Positions 34,175-43,892 are shown, counted from the first letter of the stretch. The stretch: DNA of 64,000 nucleotides from Nostoc sp. WHI (GCF_015714725.1 NZ_WBKM01000144.1:1-64000); one strand, 5' to 3'. Notes: generated from the sequence alone by a model not told the origin. Numbers and translations: made by a program.

Positions 34175-35686
34175 GTGAATCTCCCATTGATTACTCGTGC
34201 TGAAAAACACAATGAGAAAATAGCGATTCTCGTTCCGAGAGGCTGCGCCAACGCTACAACAGTCGGAGCATTTACCTATGGGGATTTGCTCTATGCCTCT
34301 AGTCAAATAGCGACAAATTTGCTTAAGAATACTGAAGATTTACAGGAGCAGCGAGTTGCTTTTCTGATCCCGCCTGGGTTTGAGTATGTAGCTACTCAGT
34401 GGGGGATTTGGCGTGCTGGTGGCATCGCTGTACCTCTGTGTATTTCCCACCCGCGACCAGAACTAGAGTATGTCATTACAAATTCTGGAGCAGCGATTAT
34501 CGTTGCCCATCCCAATTTTGAGGCTATACTGCGAGCGATCGCAACTGAACAAAATTTGCGATTTATCCTCACCTCAGAAACGCTTCCATCTGATATTGCT
34601 CCACTCCCAGATGTAGATATCACTAGACGCGCTTTAATTCTCTACACTAGCGGTACAACAGGTAAACCCAAGGGTGTGGTTACGACTCATCAAAATATTC
34701 AAGCGCAAGTAACTAGCTTGACCACCGTTTGGGAATGGACATCTAGCGATCGCATTTTACATGTATTACCATTACATCATATTCATGGGATTGTCAACGT
34801 ATTGACTTGTGCTTTATGGGCTGGGGCACAGTGCCATCTGTTGAGCAAGTTCGATGCCGAAATTGTTTGGAACCGAATTTGTGATGGTGACTTAACCCTA
34901 TTTATGGCAGTACCGACAATTTATGTGAAGCTGATTGCAGCTTGGGAAGCTGCTTCAAGCGAACGCCAAAAAAGTATGTCAGCAGGCTGTGCTAAAATGC
35001 GCCTGATGGTTTCTGGCTCGGCAGCGTTACCAGTTCAAGTTTTAGAAAAGTGGCAGACTATCAGCGGCCATTTTCTGCTTGAGCGCTATGGGATGACGGA
35101 AATAGGCATGGCGCTATCGAACCCTTTACACGGTCAACGGTGGTCAGGATATGTGGGGAAGCCCCTGCCTGAAGTTGAAGTGAGATTAGTAGATGAGAAC
35201 GGGGAGTTAGTCTCAACACGAACACCAGGAGAGATCCAAGTTAAAAGCCCTGGAGTGTTTCTAGAATATTGGCAAAATCCCCAAGCAACCGCCAAAGCCT
35301 TCCAAGATGGCTGGTTCTGCACTGGAGATACTGCCGTAGTCGAGAATGGCAACTACCGCATTTTGGGACGGATGAGCGTGGATATCATCAAAACAGGAGG
35401 GTATAAAGTTTCTGCTTTGGAAATTGAAGAAGTGTTGCGATCGCATCCAGATATTCAAGAATGTGCAGTAGTTGGGGTTGCAGATATAGAGTGGGGTGAG
35501 CGGGTCTGTGCGGCGTTAGTATTGCAAAGCTCACAAACTTTAACATTAGAATCTTTTAGGAGTTGGGTAAAAGAGCGATTGGCTGTTTATAAAGTGCCAA
35601 CCCAAATTTTGACGCTTGAAGAATTACCACGCAACGCTATGGGGAAAGTTATTAAGCCGACGGTGGTTGAACTATTTCGATTATAG
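34175..35686 (+). CDS. MatB/ACSF3-like acyl-CoA synthetase (AMP-forming)
   Basis: 503 aa adenylate-forming enzyme that activates a carboxylic acid with ATP and CoA. ATP-binding motif ILYTSGTTGKPKGVV, then ERYGMTEIGMALSNP and GYVGKPLPEVEVRLVDENGE, which resemble malonyl-CoA synthetases, CTGDTA and the C-terminal catalytic Lys region LPRNAMGKVIK. Malonate is thus the likely substrate but not proven. Starts at GTG. About residues 20-28 (VPRGCANAT) are encoded by a short dispersed palindromic repeat (34233-34257) inserted in frame near the N terminus, probably tolerated because it precedes the core fold. Confidence 0.88.
   Translation: MNLPLITRAEKHNEKIAILVPRGCANATTVGAFTYGDLLYASSQIATNLLKNTEDLQEQRVAFLIPPGFEYVATQWGIWRAGGIAVPLCISHPRPELEYVITNSGAAIIVAHPNFEAILRAIATEQNLRFILTSETLPSDIAPLPDVDITRRALILYTSGTTGKPKGVVTTHQNIQAQVTSLTTVWEWTSSDRILHVLPLHHIHGIVNVLTCALWAGAQCHLLSKFDAEIVWNRICDGDLTLFMAVPTIYVKLIAAWEAASSERQKSMSAGCAKMRLMVSGSAALPVQVLEKWQTISGHFLLERYGMTEIGMALSNPLHGQRWSGYVGKPLPEVEVRLVDENGELVSTRTPGEIQVKSPGVFLEYWQNPQATAKAFQDGWFCTGDTAVVENGNYRILGRMSVDIIKTGGYKVSALEIEEVLRSHPDIQECAVVGVADIEWGERVCAALVLQSSQTLTLESFRSWVKERLAVYKVPTQILTLEELPRNAMGKVIKPTVVELFRL
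34233..34257. repeat. Short dispersed repeat in the acyl-CoA synthetase gene
   Basis: TTCCGAGAGGCTGCGCCAAC plus five bases belongs to the family of short G/C-rich palindromic repeats scattered in Nostoc (compare 16820, 23700, 54761). It is in frame and close to the 5' end of the gene. Confidence 0.5.
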
Positions 35687-35802
35687 CGATCGTTAAGCCC
35701 TAATTAAACCTAGAGTTTCAAACCTTGTAACCCCTTAAACTTAAGTCAATATAATTAACTTTATCAAGCCTGGGAGTCCGAAAAATGAGGTAAAATCGAC
35801 CG

Positions 35803-36106
35803 ATGAGTGACTTAGTTTTCCTACCCGCCCATCAACTTGCTCAGATGATTTGCGATCGCCAAGTCTCTGCTGTCGAAGTGTTTGATGGGCAAATCCTATC
35901 CTTATGTGGTGGCAAATGGATCTTACACCATGCCATTTAATCTCAGTGGTCATCCGGCGGTGGTGATTCCCATAGGACAAACTTACAATGGCTTACCGAT
36001 TGGAATGCAAATTGTGGGCAAGCGATGGCGCGAGATGGAGTTGCTAGCGATCGCTCAAGAACTTGACAAAGTGGTTGGTGATTTCCGGCATCCATTGGGC
36101 TATTGA
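35803..36106 (+). pseudogene. Amidase gene with internal deletion
   Basis: The first 26 codons read MSDLVFLPAHQLAQMICDRQ and on to SAVEV, the N terminus of cyanobacterial amidases (amidase-signature family). Then, in another frame, comes the extreme C terminus of the same family: YPYVVANGSYTMPFNLSGHP, PIGQTYNGLPIGMQIVGKRW and the closing HPLGY. About 350 central codons, including the Ser-Ser-Lys catalytic centre, are gone, and the joint changes frame. It is dead. Confidence 0.85.
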
Positions 36107-36147
36107 GGAATGGCATCAATTAAAATTCACTGTTATTGCCAACTCAT

Positions 36148-36179
36148 AGTTAGGGAAAAGCGATCGCTTTTCCCTAACT
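36148..36179 (+). terminator. Palindromic terminator with HIP1 core
   Basis: A perfect 32-bp palindrome, AGTTAGGGAAAAGCGA / TCGCTTTTCCCTAACT, with GCGATCGC at its centre and followed by GGTTTTTTATCC. It would end transcripts of the former amidase gene. Confidence 0.75.
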
Positions 36180-36191
36180 GGTTTTTTATCC

Positions 36192-36220
36192 GTATAGCAT
36201 AGAATTAGTTTTCAGAGGAG
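36192..36220. repeat. 29-bp direct repeat, left copy
   Basis: Matches 40300-40328 over 29 bp with two differences; the last 22 bp, ATAGAATTAGTTTTCAGAGGAG, minus its first two bases being the 20-mer AGAATTAGTTTTCAGAGGAG, are identical. The right copy contains the ribosome site of the DUF433 gene. The pair brackets the ATPase gene. Confidence 0.85.
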
Positions 36221-36225
36221 ATAGC

Positions 36226-36404
36226 GGGACTTAAACATTTTTGAGTAAAAAACAAGCCTCAAACCCATGAAGGGTAAAGGAAATACACTAAATGCTCAAA
36301 GATGGCTGAAACCCAGATATATCAATAAATTAAGCACAAAGATGTCAAAGTCTCTCTGTATATACATTTGAGGCTATTTTATAGTTTTTTTTTGTTTAAG
36401 TCCC
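36226..36404. mobile_element. MITE-like element upstream of the ATPase gene
   Basis: Begins GGGACTTAAACA and ends TGTTTAAGTCCC (12-bp exact inverted ends). The arms extend to about 38 bp, with AAGCCTCAAA pairing with TTTGAGGCTA near the inner ends. At 179 bp it is too short to encode a transposase. It separates the left 29-bp repeat from the ATPase start and may supply its promoter. Confidence 0.65.
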
Positions 36405-36423
36405 AATAACAGAGATATTTGCA

Positions 36424-39400
36424 ATGACAGAAAAACGATTTCTTGAAAATCTAACCCACAATAATTCAGATTACAACAATCCTGAATTGGCTATTACTAC
36501 TGCAAATCTCTGTAATACAATTTCAAGAGATATAAATACCGATAGTCAGCGTTTTATTTATGAACTTCTTCAAAATGCTGATGATGCAAGCAATCAAAAT
36601 AATAGGCTTGATGCTCAAATAGATTTCGTAGGTGATTATCTGATAGTTTCACATAAGGGAGAGCCTTTTTCAAAAATTGACATTGAAAGCATATCGAGTG
36701 CGGGTGACGGAACAAAAACAGGAGATAACAATAAAACAGGCTTTAAAGGAATTGGCTTTAAGTCTGTTTTCTCTCATTCTAATTTTGTAATTATTAAAAG
36801 CAAAAATTTCTGTTTTCGATATGATAGAAACTATTGGCAAGACTATTGGAATAGCAAGTGGAGCAGTAAAAGTGCTTGGCAGAATGAAAGACGAGCCAAG
36901 CATAAAGATGAACAGCCAAAAATGCCTTGGCAAGTTATTCCGATTTGGACAGAATTACCTCCAGAATTAAAACAGCTTTCTGTTTTTCGGGATTTTAACG
37001 TTTCAACAGTTATCAAATACGATAAGGTTGAAAAACTTAAAAAAGATTTAGCTAATTTACTTTCTAATACACAAATTGTCCTTTTTCTGCGTAGTGAAAA
37101 AGTTTTAATAACAGTAAATAGCAGCGAAGAACTAATAATTGAAAAAACAAAAGAAGAAATTACTCTATTAAAAAGAAACGGTAATACACAAAGCGAATGG
37201 CTTATTAAAACAGAACATTTTGATATTCCCTTAGATGTACGAAAACAAATAAATGATGATGAAAAATCACCAAAAAAGCTAAAAGATGCATTGCGTACAG
37301 AAATTTCGTTTGCCATTCAATTAAAAGAAAATAGATTGAAGGCTATTGATAAAGAAAATCGTTTAATATTTACTTATTTGCCGACTTCTATTAATTACAG
37401 TTTTCCATTTTTGGTTAATGCAAGTTTTTTGACTGATGCAGGAAGAGAACATTTGCATCAAGATGTTTTTTGGAATCAGTGGATTTTTAGACAAATTCCT
37501 TTAAAGTTCTTTGCGTGGGTTGCCGAACTTGCAAGTAAATCAAGCAAATACAATAAGCAGTTTTTGAGTATTTTACCTCATAAATTGGATGGTTCTAGTG
37601 CATTAGAGCAAAGTTTTAACCAAGGCTATAAAGAAGCACTTGAAACGATTGCGTTTATTCCAAATTTAAGCTGTGACTTGTTAAAAGTTAGCCAAGTTAT
37701 TTTTGATAAAACAAATATTTCCGATTTTATTGATAAGCAAACACTTATCAGTTATGTTAATCAAAAATTATCAACAAGTTTTACTATTGATTCTTTTGTG
37801 CCTTATCTAGAACCTATTAGCACTTTGGGTAAAATAGGCGTTAAAATGTTTGATATTGATGATCTAGAAGGATTTCTTGCTTCTGATATTTTTGTAAGTG
37901 AACACAAATTGGAAGAAAACTTTAAACTTATTTCATTTCTCTATAAACAAGCCGAACGTTCAAAAAATGACGAAAGAAATACTTGGAATGAAAAGTTAAG
38001 ATATACGCCTTTTATTTTAGATGAAACTCAAAAACCGAAAACCCCCAAACACATTTATTTTCCTTCAGTTGAATTTTCAGATAGTTTTAGTTCGGATATT
38101 AGCATAATTCACAATAGCGTAGTAGAAAAAATCAATCAAAATCAATTTATCAGAAATTGGCTTGAAATTTTGGGTGTAAGTGAGCCTTCAGATTTGAGCT
38201 TTATTGAAAAAAATATTATTGCCCAAGTTGATACATATATTACAAAAGATAATGCCTTACAAATTGGTAGATACCTTTTTAATGCTCATAAAAAAGGTAC
38301 ATTGCAAGAGCAACATTATGAAGAATTACAAAAATTTAAAATTATAACCAAAGAAAAAAATTTAATTACTGCTGAAAGTACATATTTATCTGATTTTTAC
38401 GAGCCTGAGTTACGTATCGAAACCGTTTATAAAAACGATTTTTATGTTTCTGACACCTATTTTGAAAGCAAAGATTTCAAAAGTGAATGGAAAACTTTTT
38501 TCCTGAAAATTGGTGTAAATGAAAATATCGAATTGCAATATATAAAAGTCAATCGCAGTAATGATTTAGATAAAATTGAACTTGAATATTTTGAAGAAGT
38601 TGGAGCAGAAGCCAATAAAGGTCACAGATATCCTACTTTGGTAAATTCTTATAATTCAGTCTACATAAATAAAATAGCATATTCTGAACTTGCTAGAGAA
38701 AGTATAAATTTTGCTCGGTTATTTTGGAAACAAGCCTTTTTAGGTATTAGCATTAATTCAGTTGAGAAGTTAGCTTCGATGCCTTGGGGACATTATGGAA
38801 GTAAAGTAGATGTTAAAAATTACTTTTTTTGGAGTTTGGAAAACTCTAAATTCATTCCTACTACTCAAGAAACCTGCTTAAAAGCCTCAGAAGTTTTTAG
38901 CAGTGATATACCCAAAATCAAAGAAATGGTAGGGAAATATTTACCTATTTTTGATTATAATGAGCCTATTCCACCCGATTGGTTAAATTATCTGAATTTT
39001 AAACGGGATTTGGGAGTAAGCGACTACCTGCAAGTACTTGCAAGCATATCGCAAAATATAACTATAAGCGAGGAAGAACAGAAGGATAATGAAAAACGAA
39101 TAAGGCTAATCTATGAAAAATTAGCCTCAATAAATTTGCATAGTTCAGACAAAGAAAAAATCAACATTTGGGGTACAGAAAATAAGCTTTTGTCCAAAGA
39201 CGGAAGTATATTTTTCTATCCCAAAGATTTATCTATTGTTACTGTTGAAGGTTTTAGGGCTTCAAAGTTGGCATACACTGAAAAACTAACTCCTGAAATT
39301 ATTGAATTGTTGCGTTTGTTTGGGGTAGCAATTATTGATAAAGTAACAGTCTCTATTCCAAACAGCAAAGTAGAAATCAAAGACCTAAAAAACAAACTTG

Positions 39401-40224
39401 TGCATATTTCTCCATTGGTTGCAGTTATATCTGTTGAAAAATCAAAAAATCCTAAAGAGTGGGAATTAGAATATGAACGAATAAACAAGAAGCTCAAAAA
39501 CATTTGTTTTTTTGAAACTTCTGAAATTTATCTGTCTTATGGCAATGAAGATGATAAACAAAAACGAAGTTCTTGGGCAGAAGAAAATAATTTTTACTAT
39601 GTCGGTAATTGGTATAGTCCAAGAGTTTTAGATGGATTGGTTGAGCCTTTAGGTAAATTTTTAGGTATACGATATGCTGAAAGACTTTTGATTGTGTTGC
39701 TTTTAGAAACTTTTGCAACCGGAGTAGAGTATTTAAACGAGAAAGGCTATGATATTAACCTTATTCCTGAAAATTTTTTAAATCCAAAAGAGCCTGAAAG
39801 TGTTGCAATTAACCAAGGAAACAGACCTTACAACCAATCTGATGAAGATTTGGGTAGAAAAGGTGAGTTGTTTGTGTATGAAGAACTAAAACGTATTTAC
39901 AGCCAAAAATACAGCAGACGACCTCTTCAAAAAACAAAAACTGGTTTCAAAATAGGAAATTTTGTAGAGGTGTTTTGGCGTAATATTTTAGAAAATACAA
40001 CTGAGGATCACGATTTTAAAATTGTGGAGAATGGAAAAGAAATATACATTGACAGTAAAGCAACACCACATAGCAAAAATGTAGAGAAAGTCGCTTTCTT
40101 TATTTCACCAAATGAGTTTGCTCTAATGGAAATAGCAGATAAATATCTAATCGCAAGAGTTTTTAATGTTACAACAAATCCAACAATGGAACTCATAAAA
40201 TTAGAAGTAGATAATCTTAACTAA
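36424..40224 (+). CDS. Sacsin-like GHKL ATPase with C-terminal DUF3883 nuclease-like domain
   Basis: 1266 aa. The N terminus is an Hsp90-like (sacsin N-terminal) ATPase: [10 protein letters not shown] (N box, Glu47 and Asn51), GDGTKTG and the glycine-rich lid [17 protein letters not shown] (104-120). The middle 900 residues are unassigned and largely helical. The last 130 residues fit DUF3883 ([18 protein letters not shown], then DHDF and YIDSKAT), where D...DxK is a PD-(D/E)xK nuclease-like arrangement. Proteins pairing these ends are predicted anti-phage or restriction factors, without proof here. The gene is far more A/T-rich than its neighbours and is bracketed by a 29-bp direct repeat, so it was acquired by transfer. 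Confidence 0.85.
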   Translation: MTEKRFLENLTHNNSDYNNPELAITTANLCNTISRDINTDSQRFIYELLQNADDASNQNNRLDAQIDFVGDYLIVSHKGEPFSKIDIESISSAGDGTKTGDNNKTGFKGIGFKSVFSHSNFVIIKSKNFCFRYDRNYWQDYWNSKWSSKSAWQNERRAKHKDEQPKMPWQVIPIWTELPPELKQLSVFRDFNVSTVIKYDKVEKLKKDLANLLSNTQIVLFLRSEKVLITVNSSEELIIEKTKEEITLLKRNGNTQSEWLIKTEHFDIPLDVRKQINDDEKSPKKLKDALRTEISFAIQLKENRLKAIDKENRLIFTYLPTSINYSFPFLVNASFLTDAGREHLHQDVFWNQWIFRQIPLKFFAWVAELASKSSKYNKQFLSILPHKLDGSSALEQSFNQGYKEALETIAFIPNLSCDLLKVSQVIFDKTNISDFIDKQTLISYVNQKLSTSFTIDSFVPYLEPISTLGKIGVKMFDIDDLEGFLASDIFVSEHKLEENFKLISFLYKQAERSKNDERNTWNEKLRYTPFILDETQKPKTPKHIYFPSVEFSDSFSSDISIIHNSVVEKINQNQFIRNWLEILGVSEPSDLSFIEKNIIAQVDTYITKDNALQIGRYLFNAHKKGTLQEQHYEELQKFKIITKEKNLITAESTYLSDFYEPELRIETVYKNDFYVSDTYFESKDFKSEWKTFFLKIGVNENIELQYIKVNRSNDLDKIELEYFEEVGAEANKGHRYPTLVNSYNSVYINKIAYSELARESINFARLFWKQAFLGISINSVEKLASMPWGHYGSKVDVKNYFFWSLENSKFIPTTQETCLKASEVFSSDIPKIKEMVGKYLPIFDYNEPIPPDWLNYLNFKRDLGVSDYLQVLASISQNITISEEEQKDNEKRIRLIYEKLASINLHSSDKEKINIWGTENKLLSKDGSIFFYPKDLSIVTVEGFRASKLAYTEKLTPEIIELLRLFGVAIIDKVTVSIPNSKVEIKDLKNKLVHISPLVAVISVEKSKNPKEWELEYERINKKLKNICFFETSEIYLSYGNEDDKQKRSSWAEENNFYYVGNWYSPRVLDGLVEPLGKFLGIRYAERLLIVLLLETFATGVEYLNEKGYDINLIPENFLNPKEPESVAINQGNRPYNQSDEDLGRKGELFVYEELKRIYSQKYSRRPLQKTKTGFKIGNFVEVFWRNILENTTEDHDFKIVENGKEIYIDSKATPHSKNVEKVAFFISPNEFALMEIADKYLIARVFNVTTNPTMELIKLEVDNLN

Positions 40225-40299
40225 CTGAAAATGAATAAATAAGTTCTATTTGCCTATAAACTGGGAGTTCGGGTGGACACCAGAAGAGGTTTTGCAGAG

Positions 40300-40328
40300 G
40301 TGTAGTATAGAATTAGTTTTCAGAGGAG
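40300..40328. repeat. 29-bp direct repeat, right copy
   Basis: Second copy of the repeat at 36192-36220. It ends in GAGGAG, the Shine-Dalgarno sequence of the DUF433 gene that starts at 40337. This suggests the ancestral locus ran directly from the amidase terminator into this 5' region. Confidence 0.85.
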
Positions 40329-40336
40329 CTAATGAT

Positions 40337-40711
40337 ATGACTCTGGCATCAAGTGGACAAACAGCCATTATCCGCACAGAGCGCGGACTGACGATCGCAG
40401 GAACCCGTATCACCCTCTATGATGTTATGGATTACGTGACTGCCCAGTACCCTCCTAAATTTATTCGCTCCTTGTTTGACCTGACTGAAGAACAAATCGA
40501 CGCTGCGCTCTCTTACATAGAGAGACATCGGGCTGAAATTGAAGCCGAGTACCAAGTTGTTCTTAAGGAAGCTGAGGAACTTCGGCAGTACTATGAAGAA
40601 CAAAATCGTGAGCGCGTTGCCCAGATTGCAACCCTACCACCACCACCTGGACTAGAAGCCGCCTGGGAAAAACTTCAGGCATCGAAGGCACGACATCAGT
40701 CCCAGTCATGA
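40337..40711 (+). CDS. DUF433 protein, antitoxin-like partner
   Basis: 124 aa from the ATG at 40337, preceded by a near-perfect GAGGAG site; an upstream TTG (40250) is in frame but would reach into the direct repeat. DUF433 core: IRTERGLTIAGTRITLYDVM, then KFIRSLFDLTEEQIDAAL. A long helical tail (about 60-124) is rich in Glu and Arg. Its stop overlaps the next start (ATGA), so the two products are made together. By family knowledge it should bind DNA and neutralise the PIN-like partner. Confidence 0.82.
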   Translation: MTLASSGQTAIIRTERGLTIAGTRITLYDVMDYVTAQYPPKFIRSLFDLTEEQIDAALSYIERHRAEIEAEYQVVLKEAEELRQYYEEQNRERVAQIATLPPPPGLEAAWEKLQASKARHQSQS

Positions 40712-41103
40712 TTTTTTTAGTTGATCATAACCTCAAGGGACATGCACGAATCCTTCTTGGGAGTATTGCAAGCCTTGGTTGGCTTGATTCTGTCCCAATT
40801 CGTTTTGTCACCTTTGAAGAGATGGGATTGTCAATTGATAGCAGCGATAGAGTAGTCTGGAGGCTGGCTCAAAAGAATCAAATGATTTTACTTACAGCAA
40901 ATCGAAGCATGAAAGATGAAGACTCACTTGAACAAGTCATGCGTGAAGAAAATACCCCGAACTCATTACCTGTGGTAACAATTGGTAATGCTGATCGAGT
41001 GTTAACTGACTCCAGTTATCGAGAAGATTGTGTTGATCGTCTGGTTGAAATTGTGCTTTACATTGGGAACTACATAGGTGCAAGGAGAGTTTTCATTCCG
41101 TAA
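40708..41103 (+). CDS. PIN-like protein, DUF5615/Mut7-C type (toxin candidate)
   Basis: 131 aa. Starts MIFLVDHNLKGHARILLG, with the first acidic residue of a PIN-like active site, and continues VVWRLAQKNQMILLTANR and SLPVVTIGNADRV. The small PIN-like proteins encoded after DUF433 genes are predicted RNases of toxin-antitoxin pairs. Homologues are sometimes mislabelled as acyl-carrier-protein malonyltransferase, for which there is no support in this sequence. Translationally coupled to the DUF433 gene by a 4-base overlap. Confidence 0.72.
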   Translation: MIFLVDHNLKGHARILLGSIASLGWLDSVPIRFVTFEEMGLSIDSSDRVVWRLAQKNQMILLTANRSMKDEDSLEQVMREENTPNSLPVVTIGNADRVLTDSSYREDCVDRLVEIVLYIGNYIGARRVFIP

Positions 41104-41187
41104 GGTCTGGAGTCCTGAGCGTAAGCGTAGGCCGCCGCAGGTCTTACCCTGAGCCTGCGTCGAAGGGCATTGCCCCTATCCAATTTC

Positions 41188-43467
41188 TCACTCCTTCGGA
41201 GGATTCGGCGGGCACCAAAAGAGGTTTTTACTGGACACATCAAGGGATTTCAGAATTTGGCGCATTACCTCTGTGCAGTACATCCAGTGTCCCAAATCGT
41301 CATACATCAGATCGGGATTAAACTCAACATTATAATGCAGCACATTGGGAAGGTTTAAAAACTCATCATCGCTTTGGGGAGAAAGGATCAAAAGTTGAAA
41401 TGGTTTCCCCTGGCATTGTTTTTGCAATTTGTCAACCAGATCAATCACACCAGCCCGATCGCTAATTCCTGTGCGAACGAAAAGTACTTTGTCGCAGTGC
41501 CGCAGTGCATACCAAAACCTTTCAGAGCGTGCTGTGTATCGAACGCGCATTCGTTCATGGACGGGAGACATATTATTAAGAGGGTCATCTGTCTCCTCGA
41601 CTTCATGGGCAAAGGACAGACCCGACCACTTACTATGATAGATTCTGCCTGCATCTTGACTGTAGTGCAGGAAGGCAGGGTTCCACATGTCATCAAAACC
41701 GTTTTTGATCGCATCGGCAACATCTCCAATATTGGTGGTGCGCGTCAGATCAAACGGAAAAGCGGGGCCGTCGTACTCCATTTTATACAACATCATGCGG
41801 ACGGCACAGCGATCGCCAAGGGGGAGAATGGCAACACGGCTGATATCCGTTAATTTACACTTGTATTGAAACAACATAGCAGACTTGGGCGGCGCTTTCA
41901 CCCGGCTTTCTAGCCCATTGTTGCCAATCATCATGGTACGAAAGGGAGCATTGGGAGCAAGTGGATCTTCATAGACGCCCGATGGCATGGCTTTCAGTGC
42001 GTTGCAAACTTCCTGCCACATCGGCTGGATATTATACTCATTCTCTGATTCGTTGATCACCCAGAGGTTGCGTTCGTCCGATTGTAAAATCCCCAGATCC
42101 CCGTCATAGAACAAAACTTGTGAGTTGTTCGGCGAAAAGAGATTGAAGGTGGCTCTATATTCTAGGTCAGCATCAGGGGGGATGTTTATTGTGGTTGCGA
42201 TCGCGCCATCCTCTTGCACGGCAAAGAAGGGGGGTGTCCCTTCCTTGACAGACTTGGCAATGTAAATGCCCGGTATCAATCCTGCCTTACTTTGCAGTGC
42301 AGTTTGTAGTTCCTGCCAATAGGGAGCGATCGTGTAACTGTATTGTGATAAATTGGTGATCCGTAAACGCTTTTCTTCGATATGAGCAAAGACATGGAAG
42401 CCCCCATTGTCAAGGTAGATGGGGACTTCATTCCTCTGTCGAAAGCGTTGCTCTTCTCTTGCCAATTCATTTTTGTCAATCTGGAACAAATGCAGATTGA
42501 TCGCTTCATACATGAGGCGATGACCGATTGTGTTGGGGTGAGCCGGGTCGAAGGATATCCCCGCTTTCCAGCGTCCTTGTCCATTATCGACTGCTGCTAA
42601 CCAATCCAGTACGGGCAAGCCCCAATTCAGCATCCGGTTGTGTGTCTCCTTTAGCAGCAAATAATGTTCTGACTCATAGTTGTTATTGGGATAGACCCCA
42701 CCCAGAATCGGATATGCTCCTATTTCGCGCGTCATTTTGACAAGCAGCTGCAAGCCACTTTCAAACCGTCGCTGTATTGCCCGGCGTTGGTGAGGGGCAC
42801 ACTGGGCTAACCCTTCGTTGCCCAGAGACAGGGTAATAATGACCACATCCGGTTGTTCTGGGGTGACATCTGAGATAAAACGGGCGATCGTTCTGCTGAC
42901 ATTTGTCCCCGCCTCAGATATATTTACGAGTTGGTGTCCGTATTTTTGCTGCAAAGCCTCTCCCAAAAGCGAGACCCAACCTTTAAATAGCCAGGCTTTA
43001 TGACCAAATGCAACAGAACTGCCAATGACTGCAATTTTGAGCCTCTCAGACTCTTCGTTCAGGGGCATTTTGACAGTAGGCTCTTCAACGTATCCGAATG
43101 GATAAGGCTGCAAATAACCGAATGCGCCATCATCAACAACAATAGTATTGGACTCGTCAGGATTGATCGGCACCCAGCGGTTTGAACCTAAAGCTTCCCA
43201 TCGCGCGCCGCCATTTGAATCGAGACGTATATATTTATATTCAATTTTCTGGTGTAGATACGGAGTGGCTTGTTGTGAGACATCATCTGACTCCAGAGAT
43301 GGCTGAATGGCGATTTTTGTCTCTGTCCACCATAAAGGATAGCGAGCGGCATTTGTACGAAGGCGGACACATTTTTTAATGTCCCACAGTCCCAATTCGG
43401 GGGTAGAACCGACGATACCGATGGATTCACCTATTTGCGTGGATGCGCTGATCTGGAATCGATACAT
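41188..43467 (-). CDS. CBM20 - SGNH hydrolase - DUF1796 fusion protein
   Basis: 759 aa with three parts. Residues 1-110 are a CBM20 starch-binding domain (FQISASTQIGESIGIVGSTP, then GLWDIKKCVRL and KIEYKYIRLD). Residues about 140-330 are an SGNH/GDSL hydrolase: IAVIGSSVAFGHKAW (Ser block), TLSLGNEGLA (Asn block) and FDPAHPNTIG (Asp-x-x-His). After a beta-rich spacer, residues about 530-745 fit DUF1796, a putative papain-like cysteine peptidase family: VAILPLGDRCAVRMMLYKME, then FPFDLTRTTNIGDV. No signal peptide, so cytoplasmic as read. The hydrolase would act on an ester; the combination suggests glycan or glucoside-linked substrates. Stand-alone. Confidence 0.8.
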   Translation of the reverse strand: MYRFQISASTQIGESIGIVGSTPELGLWDIKKCVRLRTNAARYPLWWTETKIAIQPSLESDDVSQQATPYLHQKIEYKYIRLDSNGGARWEALGSNRWVPINPDESNTIVVDDGAFGYLQPYPFGYVEEPTVKMPLNEESERLKIAVIGSSVAFGHKAWLFKGWVSLLGEALQQKYGHQLVNISEAGTNVSRTIARFISDVTPEQPDVVIITLSLGNEGLAQCAPHQRRAIQRRFESGLQLLVKMTREIGAYPILGGVYPNNNYESEHYLLLKETHNRMLNWGLPVLDWLAAVDNGQGRWKAGISFDPAHPNTIGHRLMYEAINLHLFQIDKNELAREEQRFRQRNEVPIYLDNGGFHVFAHIEEKRLRITNLSQYSYTIAPYWQELQTALQSKAGLIPGIYIAKSVKEGTPPFFAVQEDGAIATTINIPPDADLEYRATFNLFSPNNSQVLFYDGDLGILQSDERNLWVINESENEYNIQPMWQEVCNALKAMPSGVYEDPLAPNAPFRTMMIGNNGLESRVKAPPKSAMLFQYKCKLTDISRVAILPLGDRCAVRMMLYKMEYDGPAFPFDLTRTTNIGDVADAIKNGFDDMWNPAFLHYSQDAGRIYHSKWSGLSFAHEVEETDDPLNNMSPVHERMRVRYTARSERFWYALRHCDKVLFVRTGISDRAGVIDLVDKLQKQCQGKPFQLLILSPQSDDEFLNLPNVLHYNVEFNPDLMYDDLGHWMYCTEVMRQILKSLDVSSKNLFWCPPNPPKE

Positions 43468-43583
43468 AGATTTCTTCCTGATTTAGAGCTACGATACCAA
43501 ACAGCAAAGCTGAATTCTCAAAACTGCTTAGACAATATCACATAAAACTCTTAAGAGCGATTCAAAATCCAAAACATTAGGAG

Positions 43584-43829
43584 ATGTTATCCCGTAACTT
43601 TGAGTTTTTATTAGTCCACGGAGATGGACTCAAGAAAAGCGAAGCCAGCGAACTGTTCAACTTCAGCCGCAACACGATCAACCTATGGTTGCAGCGCAAA
43701 GCTGAAACCGGAGATATTCTGCCGTTGCCTAACCATCCGCCTGGAAACAACCACAAAATCACAGACTGGGATGAATTTCGGGCTTTTGCTAAATCTCATG
43801 GTATTGAAGGAGGCAGAAGGAGTAAATAG
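43584..43829 (+). pseudogene. IS630-family transposase, 5' fragment
   Basis: Encodes an 81-residue N-terminal helix-turn-helix domain: GLKKSEASELFNFSRNTINL, then WLQRKAETGDILPLPNHPPG and KITDWDEFRAFAKSHG. The reading frame ends at TAG in inserted sequence. The frame of the same transposase resumes at 44105 with TQVEMAQLWEGDISDGTISR. The DDE catalytic half is missing altogether. Confidence 0.8.
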
Positions 43830-43849
43830 TAGGGGATTCGACCCCTACT
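43828..43849. repeat. Perfect 8-bp stem-loop after the transposase fragment
   Basis: AGTAGGGG / CCCCTACT around ATTCGA. It resembles a T-arm but has no tRNA body on either side, so it is read as a small hairpin at the junction of the insertion. Confidence 0.55.
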
Positions 43850-43892
43850 GATTTAGAGCCACTGAACGAGAGTTCAGTGTTCTTGTCTTAAA

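Noticed and set aside
36424-40224. Assignment of the ATPase/DUF3883 gene to a named anti-phage system
   Set aside because: The domain pair suggests defence, but I cannot match it to a defined system from sequence alone and no partner genes are present.
40250-40336. 29-codon extension of the DUF433 protein from a TTG codon
   Set aside because: The GAGGAG site and ATG at 40337 are far better, and the extension crosses the 29-bp direct repeat.
41374-41853. Plus-strand open frames opposite the 759-residue CBM20-SGNH-DUF1796 gene
   Set aside because: They are antisense to a well supported protein and show no domain or ribosome site.
43828-43849. tRNA T-arm-like sequence GGGATTCGACCCC
   Set aside because: No acceptor, D or anticodon arms can be formed around it; only a local hairpin.
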